Part shown: positions 1 through 8,830 of the stretch, piece by piece
Layout: each line of letters begins with the position of its first letter
Position numbering within the stretch: position 1 is the first letter of the stretch
NCBI RefSeq assembly: GCF_008245225.1
Contig: NZ_VTAW01000007.1
Span: 86,043 to 150,042 of the forward strand
Reading direction: 5' to 3'
Source of the DNA: Natrialba swarupiae
Lineage (GTDB): Archaea > Halobacteriota > Halobacteria > Halobacteriales > Natrialbaceae
DNA length: 64,000 bases
The notes under the pieces: generated by a model
What the model was told of the DNA's origin: nothing
What the model saw: the letters and a program-made list of their open reading frames with translations, nothing else
Database searches by the model: none
Made by a program: the position numbers and the translations under genes

Positions 1-2
1 CT

Positions 3-962
3 GGAGCAGCACAAGCAGATGCTGCTGGGCTTGGTGTGATTGAATTCAATGCAATGAAGGAGAGAGGTTATGACGAGGGGTACAGCGTTGCAGTAACTGG
101 ATCTTCTTCGATTATTGGTCCAATTATCCCACCAAGTATACCAGTAATATTTTATGGGATTATGGCAGAAGAGTCAATTGGTGCTTTATTTATTGCTGGA
201 GTTGTGCCAGGACTTATACTAGCATCAGTTTTGTTATTAATGTGTACATATTATGCACACAAGAAGGGGTTCGAAAGAGGCGAATCGTGGTCGATCAATC
301 GGATTCTGGAGACATTTAAGCGAGCAGCACCCGCCTTGGGGGCTCCAATTCTGATTATCGGTGGTATTATGCTGGGACTATTCACTGCAACCGAAGCAGG
401 GGCTGTGGCCCTGTTCTATACGCTACTTATTGGCTTCGTATTTTACGACTCGCCGTCTCTCAAAGAATTTCTTCAGGTGAGTTACGAGGGGTTTGTAACA
501 ACTGCGGCCCTTCTTTTCATCATAACCGCCGCATTTCTATACAGTTTCATGGTTCGACGAGCACAGATACCACACGTTCTTTCAGATTTTGTAACCGGGA
601 TAACCACTAATCCATTACCAACACTTCTGCTCCTAGTTGCGATTTTATTAATCATAGGGCTGATGATGGAAACAATTGCAGCCATTACAATCCTCGTACC
701 TGTTTTACTCCCCATTATTCATTCTGCTGGTATCGACCCGATTCATTTTGGTATTATAATGATACTTACATTGATGATCGGGTTGCTCACTCCACCATTT
801 GGGATTATTCTGTTTATTCTACAAAAGGTTACAGGAGTCCCACTATCCGAAATTATGCGTAGTATTCTACCATTTTATTTCCCATTAGTGGGAGTGCTTA
901 TTCTCTTAATACTCTTTCCAGAAATCACATTGTCCCTACCTCGATTATCGGGCTTAGTTTGA
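3..962 (+). CDS. TRAP transporter large permease (DctM family), 3' part
   Basis: C-terminal three quarters of a DctM-type large membrane subunit of a tripartite ATP-independent periplasmic (TRAP) transporter, which moves organic acids across the membrane with an ion gradient and an extracytoplasmic binding protein. The reading frame is open to the left window edge, where the family motif ADAAGLG is visible, so the start and the small subunit and binding protein must lie upstream. About eight hydrophobic segments follow, with the family's GPIIPPS and LTPPFG loop motifs near residues 30 and 260 of the visible part. The gene is clearly more AT-rich than the genes after it, with many ATA, TTA and AAT codons, which hints at a different origin. 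Substrate cannot be told from sequence. Confidence 0.93.
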   Translation, partial: GAAQADAAGLGVIEFNAMKERGYDEGYSVAVTGSSSIIGPIIPPSIPVIFYGIMAEESIGALFIAGVVPGLILASVLLLMCTYYAHKKGFERGESWSINRILETFKRAAPALGAPILIIGGIMLGLFTATEAGAVALFYTLLIGFVFYDSPSLKEFLQVSYEGFVTTAALLFIITAAFLYSFMVRRAQIPHVLSDFVTGITTNPLPTLLLLVAILLIIGLMMETIAAITILVPVLLPIIHSAGIDPIHFGIIMILTLMIGLLTPPFGIILFILQKVTGVPLSEIMRSILPFYFPLVGVLILLILFPEITLSLPRLSGLV

Positions 963-1347
963 ATATCTTTCATATTTGGGGCCCTCTAGTGAATCACTAG
1001 ACGGCGGCGACTTACCGTGTAGAATCCTGTCGCTCGAAGCGTCATGATGGAACAATCGTGAGTGCCTCCTCGAGGAATCCGACGGAAACAAATCGATTAA
1101 CCGATATCAGGACGACTTCGAGACACTTCATCCCGACGCTGTACAGCGGTTCACTAAAGCCATATTTAGTGGCTATCAACCTCTCAAATTCTGTTGGAGA
1201 TTCCAATCAGGCTGATGAGTTACTAAGTGGATTAGTGTACATTCAAATAAGATATAGTTGAAAAAATATCGCATAAACTCTTCTATAGTACCCGTCTGTG
1301 TCGTCCAAAAGACAAGTATAAGTAATTGGAGGCGAGCGAGTCACCCA
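963..1347. other. Intergenic stretch, 385 bp
   Basis: No convincing gene. One forward frame around 1055-1210 reads as a mostly soluble peptide with acidic and aromatic residues and may be a coding remnant, but it has no start and ends in stops, and I do not recognise it. The 3' end carries the promoter of the following isochorismatase-family gene. A short CTATAGTACC at 1283-1292 matches one end of the MITE-like element at 6503-6647. Confidence 0.5.
1316..1322 (+). promoter_or_regulatory. TATA-like box of the isochorismatase-family gene at 1348
   Basis: GTATAAG lies 26-32 bp upstream of the ATG at 1348, the spacing expected for a leaderless haloarchaeal transcript. It supports 1348 rather than an earlier in-frame start. 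Confidence 0.55.
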
Positions 1348-1983
1348 ATGTACGTTCCGGACGTCGTTCCCGAGGAGGACCGACAGACGATGGTCGACAA
1401 GGCAGAGTTCGGTGGCGAGATAGGTCTCGGCGAAGACATCGCCGTTCTCGTCGTCGACATGACCCGCGAGTTCGTCGAGGACGACTATCCCAACGGCTAC
1501 GCAGAGACCGGACAGCCCGCAGCGAGTGCAATCGCTCGACTGATGGAGGAAGCGAGCGAGCGTGGGGTCCGCGGATACTACTCGCGGTCTCTCAAGGGAG
1601 AGCACCGCGTCGAGGCAGGCCAGTGGGGCGAAGCGAACCAGACCGAGGAGATGACCGAGCTCACCACCGAACTCTCACCCACCGAAGACGACGTCGTCTT
1701 CGAGAAGTACAAGCCGAGTGTCTTCTTCGGGACGCAACTCGAGAGTATGCTCAACTACTCGAACGTCGACACCGTGATCGTGACCGGCATGACAACCTCC
1801 GGATGCGTTCGCGCGACGGTCGTCGACGCGTTCTCGCTCAACTATCGAGTGATCGTTCCCGAGGAGTGTGTGGCCGACCGGTCACAGGTCTCTCACGAGG
1901 TCTCGCTGTTCGATATGGACATGAAGTACGCCGACGTGGTCAGCCTCGATGACCTGATCGAGGCTCTGAACGAGGCGTCGTAA
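1348..1983 (+). CDS. Isochorismatase-family hydrolase (N-carbamoylsarcosine amidase-like)
   Basis: 211-residue cysteine hydrolase of the isochorismatase superfamily; members split C-N bonds in amides, ureido or carbamoyl compounds (N-carbamoylsarcosine amidase, maleamate amidase, ureidoacrylate amidase). The catalytic triad is complete: Asp37 in VVDMT, Lys120 ahead of PSVFFGT, and Cys153 in TSGCVRATVVDA. The start at MYVPD is preferred because the homologue at 18321 starts the same way and a TATA-like box sits about 28 bp upstream; upstream in-frame residues look non-coding. It is a close paralogue of the gene at 18321 and more distantly of those at 31884 and 40309. It stands alone between a TRAP permease and a convergent ABC operon. 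Exact substrate unknown. Confidence 0.92.
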   Translation: MYVPDVVPEEDRQTMVDKAEFGGEIGLGEDIAVLVVDMTREFVEDDYPNGYAETGQPAASAIARLMEEASERGVRGYYSRSLKGEHRVEAGQWGEANQTEEMTELTTELSPTEDDVVFEKYKPSVFFGTQLESMLNYSNVDTVIVTGMTTSGCVRATVVDAFSLNYRVIVPEECVADRSQVSHEVSLFDMDMKYADVVSLDDLIEALNEAS

Positions 1984-2058
1984 AGCATACTCCCGGGAAA
2001 GCGTAACCGCGTCGATTCGAAGAAGAGTTCAGGGAAAACGGACGATGGTAGTAGGTCG

Positions 2059-3048
2059 TTAGTCGTCGAGACTAACACGTGGGTCAATGACGCTGTAGAA
2101 GATGTCAATAACGAAATTAGCCACGATAACGAATGCCGCGATAACGAAAAATACGAATTGAACTGTCGCGAAGTCACGCGCGAGAACCGCCTGAACCAGT
2201 GCATACCCCATCCCTGGCCAATTGAACACGGTTTCGATGAGTACGAGCCCACCGATAGCACGTGCCATCGAGATCGGGTACAGCGTTATTACTGGTAGGC
2301 TGGAGTGTTTTGCAATTGATTTTAGACGTGCGCTCTTCGGAAGGCCAGTAACTCGTTTGTAGAATATGAAGTCCTGACCAAGTACCTCAACGACGCTCGT
2401 CCGCATGATGAGCGATGGGAGGAAGAGATAGCGCAAAACGACTGTCGTGAACGGGAGTACAAAGTGCATCGCGAACGACTGGGTAAAGTAGATTCGCCAC
2501 CACGGATCGTCGCTGTACTGATTCGCAACAGCCGGGTCGATCATCGAGGAGGTCGGGAACCATCCCAAAAAGCCGGCGAAGACAATAATCATCAAAATTG
2601 CCAGGAAGAACTCCGGAATGGCGCCAATCGTGAGTAATGGAACGGGGACGAACTTTTCCAATTTTCCGCCGCGTTTGGTTCCAGTTACCGTCCCAATGAC
2701 CGCGCCCAGGATATATGCAAGCGTAATTGCAGGAGCCGCAAGGATGAACGTGTTGAAGATATTCATCTTTACGAAGTCCCAGACGGGTTCGTTCGTCTGT
2801 ACTGAATATCCTGGTTCTAGCAGGATGAAATTGTAGATATATTGGAAGTACTGGACGTAGAGCGGATCGTTCAAACCCCACGACTCTTCAAATTCGGCAA
2901 CCGTATCCGGGTCCGCACCCTGATACAGGAGTATATCGGAAATATCACCCGGCATCAAGCGGAAGAGGAAGAAGAGAAACGTCAGTACGAGCCACAGCAG
3001 GAAAACGGTCTGCGTAATTCGCTTTAAGAAGAATCGAACTTTGCTCAC
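2059..3048 (-). CDS. Peptide/nickel-type ABC transporter permease (DppB-like)
   Basis: 329-residue inner-membrane permease of the dipeptide/oligopeptide/nickel family. It begins with the typical KRITQTVFLLWLV first membrane segment, has a large extracytoplasmic loop (residues about 30-95) and then five further membrane segments with the inner-membrane coupling motif in the loop before the last ones. It is the fourth and last gene of a minus-strand operon: DppC-like permease, OppD-like ATPase, OppF-like ATPase, then this gene, whose start overlaps the end of the OppF-like gene by 4 bp, so translation is probably coupled. The probable partner binding protein is encoded divergently at 6881. Substrate is likely a peptide or another small polar solute; not resolved by sequence. 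Confidence 0.93.
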   Translation of the reverse strand: MSKVRFFLKRITQTVFLLWLVLTFLFFLFRLMPGDISDILLYQGADPDTVAEFEESWGLNDPLYVQYFQYIYNFILLEPGYSVQTNEPVWDFVKMNIFNTFILAAPAITLAYILGAVIGTVTGTKRGGKLEKFVPVPLLTIGAIPEFFLAILMIIVFAGFLGWFPTSSMIDPAVANQYSDDPWWRIYFTQSFAMHFVLPFTTVVLRYLFLPSLIMRTSVVEVLGQDFIFYKRVTGLPKSARLKSIAKHSSLPVITLYPISMARAIGGLVLIETVFNWPGMGYALVQAVLARDFATVQFVFFVIAAFVIVANFVIDIFYSVIDPRVSLDD

Positions 3049-4121
3049 AGTTCGTCACCCCCTTCGCCAGCAGAGATGGACTGGCCGTTCGCTACGTCGC
3101 CACTCGATGAAACCGCATTCAGGTCGCCTTGGTCGTCGTGCTCGGAGTGGAGGTGACAGGCAACGTGATGATCTGTCGATAGAGCATACGATTCCGGTGT
3201 CTTGTCACACAGTTCCATTCGGTCCGGACACCGATCCCTGAATCGACATCCGTTCCCTATATTGATCGGGTCACCGGGTGTTCCAGGGAGCTCGGTGCGT
3301 TCGCGTTCAGCCTCCGAATCGGGAATCGGAATTGCAGAGAGGAGTGCTCTCGTATACGGGTGTTTGGGCTCGTTCAAGACAACCTCCGTTGCTCCCGATT
3401 CGACGACTCTCCCCAGATACATGACCTGCAACTGATGACAAACGTACGAGACCGTCGAAAGGTCGTGGGAGATGTATACCATCGAAACCCCAAAGTCGTC
3501 GATCAGATCAGAGAGCAACTGAAGAATCGCCGCCTGCGTCGAAACGTCCAGCATCGACACAGGTTCGTCAGCGAGGATGAGTTCCGGTTCAACGATCAGT
3601 GCACGAGCAATCGATACTCGTTGCTTCTGTCCACCACTCAACTGCTTCGGTAGCCTATCGAGGTAGTTATCTACGGGAGAGAGTTCAACCTGTTCAAGTA
3701 CGTCTCGTATTCGTCTGTCCCTCTCGTCGATATCGTGGATTTTTAACTGCTCCTCGAGTGTTTCACGAACCGATAGTTTTGGATCGAGCGCGTTAAACGG
3801 ATCCTGGAAAATCATCTGGACCTCACGTCGGAACTGTTTCCAGTCGCCTTTGTCGAACGTAGAAACGTCCGTCCCTTTAAATAAGATCTCACCACTCGTC
3901 GGTTCGTGTAGCCCAATGAGGGTTTCGATCAGTGTCGTTTTCCCGCATCCACTCTCACCGATGACTCCCAGACTCTCATTTTCGTCCAGACGGAAAGAGA
4001 CGCCGTCAACCGCCTGAACCGGGTCAGAATCTTTTCGAAGGATCCAGTCGACGATCCCAGCCTGCTGATCGTAGTACTTTTCTAGGTTTTTCACCTGCAA
4101 TAGAGGCATGTCACTCGTCAT
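3045..4121 (-). CDS. ABC transporter ATP-binding protein (OppF-like)
   Basis: 358-residue cytoplasmic ATPase that pairs with the product of the neighbouring gene to energise the peptide-type importer. Walker A GESGCGKTT, signature LSGGQKQR and Walker B LILADEP are all intact. The C-terminal oligopeptide-transporter extension is present, with the cysteine cluster CRFRDRCPDRMELC near residues 290-305, which in this family can bind an Fe-S cluster. The start at 4121 overlaps the upstream ATPase gene by 11 bp; an internal Met four codons later (MPLLQ) is an equally good start. The acidic tail of about 40 residues is longer than in bacterial OppF and fits a halophile. Confidence 0.93.
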   Translation of the reverse strand: MTSDMPLLQVKNLEKYYDQQAGIVDWILRKDSDPVQAVDGVSFRLDENESLGVIGESGCGKTTLIETLIGLHEPTSGEILFKGTDVSTFDKGDWKQFRREVQMIFQDPFNALDPKLSVRETLEEQLKIHDIDERDRRIRDVLEQVELSPVDNYLDRLPKQLSGGQKQRVSIARALIVEPELILADEPVSMLDVSTQAAILQLLSDLIDDFGVSMVYISHDLSTVSYVCHQLQVMYLGRVVESGATEVVLNEPKHPYTRALLSAIPIPDSEAERERTELPGTPGDPINIGNGCRFRDRCPDRMELCDKTPESYALSTDHHVACHLHSEHDDQGDLNAVSSSGDVANGQSISAGEGGDEL

Positions 4122-5166
4122 TTGCTAAACTCCCGCTTTTTTGATTGGGTGCTTTCCGGTCGTCGGTTCCCTGTTCGTTCTCTTCGCGAACGTCGTCCTT
4201 TCTGAAACAGGAGACGAAGTGATCGGAACGATCAGCCTCAGCCCTCTCGAGAGGTGGAGGCGCTTCTCGACACTCCTCTGTTGCCCATGGACAGCGATCG
4301 ACGAACGTACAATAATCGGTTTCACCGATCTGTCGGGGCGGTTTCCCCTCGATCACGCTCAAATCTCGGTTCGGTTCACGGATGTCAGGAAATGCCTCCT
4401 GTAACAGCGTAGAATACGGGTGGTGGGGCTCGTTGTCTATCCGCGTAACTGGACCAACTTCTGCAATCTGTCCACCATGCATAACAGCCATCCGATCACA
4501 GGATTCGAATACGACAGCGATATCGTGAGTGATCAACATGATACTCGTCCCAACTCGGTCGACAATATCGTCGATGTGCTTGAAGATCTGGTCCTGCATA
4601 ATCACATCGAGTGCTGTCGTCGGTTCGTCAGCGATAATGAGAGAGGGCTCGAGAAACAGTGCAAGCGCGATAATTGCTCGCTGTTTCATTCCACCCGAGA
4701 ATTGATGAGGATAATCGTGGATTCGTTCCGGATCGATCCCCACGATTTCGAACATCTCCTCGAATTTCGTTAGTGCCTCTTCCTCGTTCAGGTCGGAATG
4801 AAGGCCGGCGAGTTGTACAGCCTGTGTACTAATTCTTTCAAGCGGGTCGAGACTGTTCATCGACCCCTGGGGGATGTAGGCTATCTCTTTCCATCGAATG
4901 CGCTGATTCAGTTCCTGTTCAGACAGATCCTGGATTTCTTCCCCCTTGTAACGGATCACTCCGTTCGTCACTTGACCGTTCGAATCGAGTGCGTTGAGTA
5001 TCGACAGTAACAACGTGCTCTTTCCACAGCCGGATTCGCCAACGACACCGAAGTACTCTCCTTCGGATACTGCAAAGGATGCGTCTGAAACAGCTGTTAG
5101 CATTCCTTCCTTCGTCTTGTACTGTACGGTGAGGTTTTCGACTTCGAGTAGTGGGTCATCAGACAT
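4111..5166 (-). CDS. ABC transporter ATP-binding protein (OppD-like)
   Basis: 351-residue ATPase, partner of the OppF-like protein. Walker A GESGCGKST, signature FSGGMKQR and Walker B LIIADEPTTALD are intact, followed by the oligopeptide C-terminal domain with the cysteine motif CTFVDRCPWATEEC (residues about 285-300). The tail after residue 320 is highly charged and probably disordered. The gene follows the DppC-like permease by 1 bp and overlaps the OppF-like gene, so the four genes are almost certainly one transcript. Confidence 0.93.
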   Translation of the reverse strand: MSDDPLLEVENLTVQYKTKEGMLTAVSDASFAVSEGEYFGVVGESGCGKSTLLLSILNALDSNGQVTNGVIRYKGEEIQDLSEQELNQRIRWKEIAYIPQGSMNSLDPLERISTQAVQLAGLHSDLNEEEALTKFEEMFEIVGIDPERIHDYPHQFSGGMKQRAIIALALFLEPSLIIADEPTTALDVIMQDQIFKHIDDIVDRVGTSIMLITHDIAVVFESCDRMAVMHGGQIAEVGPVTRIDNEPHHPYSTLLQEAFPDIREPNRDLSVIEGKPPRQIGETDYCTFVDRCPWATEECREAPPPLERAEADRSDHFVSCFRKDDVREENEQGTDDRKAPNQKSGSLANDE

Positions 5167-5167
5167 G

Positions 5168-6097
5168 TTATCCTGCCTCAGCGATCATGGACTCCTCATT
5201 CTGTGTGATTTGTGACTCTAATCGACGGCCAAGCATGAACAGCGAAAGGACTGTTATAGAGATCAAAAAGCCAGGCGGTAGCGACCACCACAGTGCCGAC
5301 GACATCATGCCCGACTCGTAGGCGTTACGGACCATAATCCCCCACGACGGGACGAACGGGTCCGTTACACCAAGAAAAGCAAGTCCAGCTTGGATGACGA
5401 TCGCGTATCCGGTACCCAGGGCAAGAAATAGAATTCCCATGGGCGCAACGTTCGGAAGGACGTGTTTGAAAATTATATACGGGGTGCTCGCGCCAGACGT
5501 TTTTGCCGCGAGGATAAACGGACGCTCCTTGATTTGGAGCACCTGTGATCGGATAACGCGAGCGAGTCCTCTCCACAGAACCGCACCAATGATCACTATC
5601 GAAACGTAAAACCCGCTACCGAATATCGCGACGACAACCAGTGCAAACGGGATAAGCGGAATACTGTACGTCAAGTCGGTAAAACGCATAAGAATGTTTC
5701 CGACCCGACCACCAACGTATCCAGAGACAACTCCGATAGTCATCCCGATCGAGAATATCATAAATCCACTGACCATTCCAGTGACAACCGTCGGTCTCGC
5801 ACCATACACGATACGCGAGAGTACGTCATACCCAGAGTCGGTCGTGCCCAGCGGGTGCGCTAAGGTAGGTGCAGCGGAAAACAGTATTTCGCCGTCAGGG
5901 CCGTATATTCGTTCGTTGTATCCGTAAGGGACGATCAGTGGTCCAATGACAGCGAGAAGTAGTACGAACGATATAAAACCCAAATAGATCATCGTTAGTT
6001 TATCAGATATCAGAATTCGTACACCTCCAATCAAACTTCGGAAGAAGCGTCTATCTCTCATAGAACTCATTCGGTTTGTGATGTTATTTCCGACCAT
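5168..6097 (-). CDS. Peptide/nickel-type ABC transporter permease (DppC-like)
   Basis: 309-residue permease, first gene of the minus-strand operon. Residues 1-50 form a cytoplasmic N-terminus and first membrane segment, followed by the family's HPLGTTDSGYDVLSRIVYGAR loop region and five more membrane segments. The coupling loop motif around residues 200-225 (AAKTSGAS...IIFKHVLPN) matches the DppC family. It forms a heterodimer with the DppB-like protein in known transporters. The 783-bp spacer upstream separates it from the divergent binding-protein gene and presumably holds both promoters. Confidence 0.93.
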   Translation of the reverse strand: MVGNNITNRMSSMRDRRFFRSLIGGVRILISDKLTMIYLGFISFVLLLAVIGPLIVPYGYNERIYGPDGEILFSAAPTLAHPLGTTDSGYDVLSRIVYGARPTVVTGMVSGFMIFSIGMTIGVVSGYVGGRVGNILMRFTDLTYSIPLIPFALVVVAIFGSGFYVSIVIIGAVLWRGLARVIRSQVLQIKERPFILAAKTSGASTPYIIFKHVLPNVAPMGILFLALGTGYAIVIQAGLAFLGVTDPFVPSWGIMVRNAYESGMMSSALWWSLPPGFLISITVLSLFMLGRRLESQITQNEESMIAEAG

Positions 6098-6880
6098 CAG
6101 TTATCACCCCCTTGTGTGAAAGTTCGATTTTTTCCACGAAGGCACCAGTTCCATCCGAGGATACTGCCAGTTGAACCAAGATCGGTTCTGGCTACATTGG
6201 TTCGATACGGAATCGTAGTTATTCTGCATGCTTTCCGGCAAGGAATTGCGTACCACACCGGGCAGTGTATTTTTCATCATATACTTAATCGATAGTTTCT
6301 ATCAGTAGCTATTAAGTCGTGTAACCAACAAATTCTCGTCTGTGTCGTTTATTGGCACATGGCAGACCAATGAGTAGCACTGGTAATATAACTTGCCCCG
6401 TTATACAAGTACAATGAAACGAATAGATACCGACCAACAGTTATCACCTATATAATATGGAGTGAGTATACCGGTTCGGTGCCTGGACGAGTCGAGATTC
6501 CACTATAGTACCAACTGCAACGTTTTAGACACTGATCACACAGCTCACGAGACGTTCCCCACGGTCGCCGTCCGCGGTTCTCGCGTCACTCGAACCGCGC
6601 TTCTGTCCGGCGATCAGGTGTGTAATGACGTTCAGTGGCTACTATAGAGAACTGATAGGCAGCAGTTCGGATGAACGAACCCCGAAGTCGTCAGGGTAAG
6701 CACCGACAGCTTAGGGATCCTCGGTCTGTCGGTAAGAGTTCGGTCTCACTTGATATCAAGAGGTCTTCGGGAGTCTCGAACGACATGGCCTCGAGCAGTG
6801 TACCAGAGGAAACGCTATAGTTGGGATCTAGACTAGTATCGGGGATACATTTAACAAAGGGAAAGATAGTCATTGGTAGT
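6098..6880. other. Divergent intergenic region with a MITE-like element
   Basis: Spacer of 783 bp between the ABC operon and the divergent binding-protein gene. The first 380 bp are AT-rich and hold several TATA-like runs on both strands but no gene. A MITE-like repeat occupies 6503-6647. Between 6691 and 6785 a short minus-strand frame starts MSFETPEDLL and ends after 31 codons; it could be a remnant and has no recognisable family. The promoter of the binding-protein gene is probably the ATTTAACA at about 6848-6855. Confidence 0.5.
6503..6647. repeat. MITE-like element with imperfect terminal inverted repeats
   Basis: A 145-bp stretch begins CTATAGTACCAACTG and ends with the inverse of CTATAGTAGCCACTG; the two ends remain alignable for about 40 bp (imperfectly, including a shared ACGTxxTTAxACAC-type block). 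There is no coding capacity inside. A solitary copy of one end (CTATAGTAGCCACTGA) occurs at 11982-11997, so the sequence is repeated in the replicon. No clear target duplication was seen. Confidence 0.6.
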
Positions 6881-8653
6881 ATGGTTGTGAGCAAATCACA
6901 AGACGAGGAATCGTCTATCGACCGGCGAAAGTTACTTTCCGCACTTGGCGCGACCGCAGTCACGGGAATAGCCGGCTGTACTGGAGACAGCGAAGATGAA
7001 GACCTGGGTGAGCGAGTGCCAACCATCGTTTTCGAATGGTGGAGCGGTCTTGGTGGCTTCAGCCAGATACAGGAGAATGCTGCACCCGTCATCCAGGAGA
7101 ATATCGAAGAGCTCGGCGTAGACGTCGAACTAGAGGGGACCGAGGGAGTAACTGCCTGGGTAAACATTATTAACGATGAACGGAACGCAAACCTGGCATT
7201 CGTTCATACAGGAAACAATCCAAACCGGCTCGATCCCCACGAAACCACACGCCGGTTCGCCGCCGACTATGCAGGACCCGAAGCAGGAGCCAATCCAGGT
7301 AACTATACCAACTGTGAGTATACCGATGTGGCCGTCGAGCAAGAAACAGTCGAAACCGTAGAAGGGCGAGAAGAACTCATCAACCAAGCACAGTCCATTG
7401 TGAGTGAAGATGCAATGGTCTATCCGATGTATGCTACTCCTTCGTTTGGGGCAATTCGGACCGACGAAGTAGATCCAGATGGTATTGGGGCCGGCGGTGT
7501 CGACTTCACGATGCCTCACGCCTACATCCGGTCAACTCCGAGAACGGGAGATCAAATATCGGGCAATATGCACGCAGACGGAGCACAGTCACTGAACTAT
7601 CTCGCGATGCCGAATGCGGAAACACTCGCGTTCTGGAGTCAGATACCGCACTCGCCACTCGTTGGATATAACGAAGATTACGAGATAGAGAACGTTCTGG
7701 CAGAAGACTACGAGGTGACAAACGGTGGCCAAACATTTACAGTCGAACTTCGTGATGGAACGTTCCATAACGGTGACCCAATCACTGCAGAGGACGTACA
7801 GTTTACCTACGAGACACTCGACGAGAACACGGATGTATTCCCCCACGCCAGTAGTATTCCGTTCGAGTCAATCGAGATAATCGACGAGACGACAGTGGAG
7901 TTCAATACCACTGAACCGTTCCTTCCGTTGACTACGAGCGAATGGCCCCGATGGGGTATCATTCATAAAGATAGTTGGCAAGACGCCGGGGTTGAAGAGA
8001 CACCGACGTCACTCGACTTCGACGAGTTTATCGGATCAGGGCCGTTCCAGATCGAAGATTTCCGACCGAACGAGAGCATTTACTTCTCACCTCACACGGA
8101 CCACCCAGTCTACAGTCCCGATCACGATCTCATACTGAGCGTATACGCCGACGCCCAATCGGCACAGCAAGCGTTCGAGAACAACGAGATACAGATCATC
8201 AGTCAAATCGGCCCGGGGGCTGCTGACCAGATTGAAGAATCCATGGGCGATGAAGCCGACATCATCGTCACTGAAGGGCATATGACGCAGTCCGTATACC
8301 CACAGTATTCGTTCGGACCAACTAAATTCCACGCGTTCCGGGATGCAGTCGGAAAGTGTTTCGATAGGGAACTCATCGCTGAAGTCGCGCTACGTGGTCG
8401 AGGAGAACCGGATACACATGCCTCGTACCTCGGTCAACCCCATCCGTGGCGAGCGCCAGACGACATGCTATACGAATACACCGACGACATATCCGGAGAT
8501 ATCGATGCAGCTCGAGAAGCGCTGTCAGAAGCGGGATGGGAATGGGACAGCAACGGAAACCTTCGATATCCCAACGATGCTGATCTTTCACCTCGATGGC
8601 CCGAGGGTGAGGCACCTGACCCGGAAGACTTTCCCTGCCTAGACGATCTCTAG
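6881..8653 (+). CDS. Solute-binding protein family 5 lipoprotein, apparently circularly permuted
   Basis: 590-residue extracytoplasmic binding protein for the divergent peptide-type ABC transporter. Tat lipoprotein signal: twin Arg15-16 followed by a lipobox with Cys33. The start at 6881 is chosen because the signal then begins at residue 12 and a TATA-like ATTTAACA lies about 29 bp upstream. The domain order is unusual. Residues about 48-185 (IQENIEELGVDVELE, INDERNANLAF, LINQAQSIVSEDAMVYPMYA) correspond to the C-terminal half of SBP family 5, whereas residues about 236-577 (LAEDYEV, FTVELRDGTFHNGDPITAEDV, FRDAVGKCFDRELI, AREALSEAGW) correspond to the N-terminal half. The break is at the normal inter-lobe linker. 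I infer a natural circular permutation. Ligand unknown. Confidence 0.9.
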   Translation: MVVSKSQDEESSIDRRKLLSALGATAVTGIAGCTGDSEDEDLGERVPTIVFEWWSGLGGFSQIQENAAPVIQENIEELGVDVELEGTEGVTAWVNIINDERNANLAFVHTGNNPNRLDPHETTRRFAADYAGPEAGANPGNYTNCEYTDVAVEQETVETVEGREELINQAQSIVSEDAMVYPMYATPSFGAIRTDEVDPDGIGAGGVDFTMPHAYIRSTPRTGDQISGNMHADGAQSLNYLAMPNAETLAFWSQIPHSPLVGYNEDYEIENVLAEDYEVTNGGQTFTVELRDGTFHNGDPITAEDVQFTYETLDENTDVFPHASSIPFESIEIIDETTVEFNTTEPFLPLTTSEWPRWGIIHKDSWQDAGVEETPTSLDFDEFIGSGPFQIEDFRPNESIYFSPHTDHPVYSPDHDLILSVYADAQSAQQAFENNEIQIISQIGPGAADQIEESMGDEADIIVTEGHMTQSVYPQYSFGPTKFHAFRDAVGKCFDRELIAEVALRGRGEPDTHASYLGQPHPWRAPDDMLYEYTDDISGDIDAAREALSEAGWEWDSNGNLRYPNDADLSPRWPEGEAPDPEDFPCLDDL

Positions 8654-8830
8654 TCGAAAAGTGAATCAGAGTACTTGAGACATTCGACTAGATTATCGGG
8701 AAGGGGCCACCACACTACAAAGTGGATCGTGGAAACAGGACATGTGTTACCAAGCAGTGATCGGGTAAACTGGAATATCCAGTATGGAGACATCGCCGGT
8801 AGATCATTCACAAAACCAGACTTTGCTGAT

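Noticed and set aside
1326..1952. Arg-rich frame overlapping the first isochorismatase-family gene
   Set aside because: Out-of-frame shadow with extreme arginine content.
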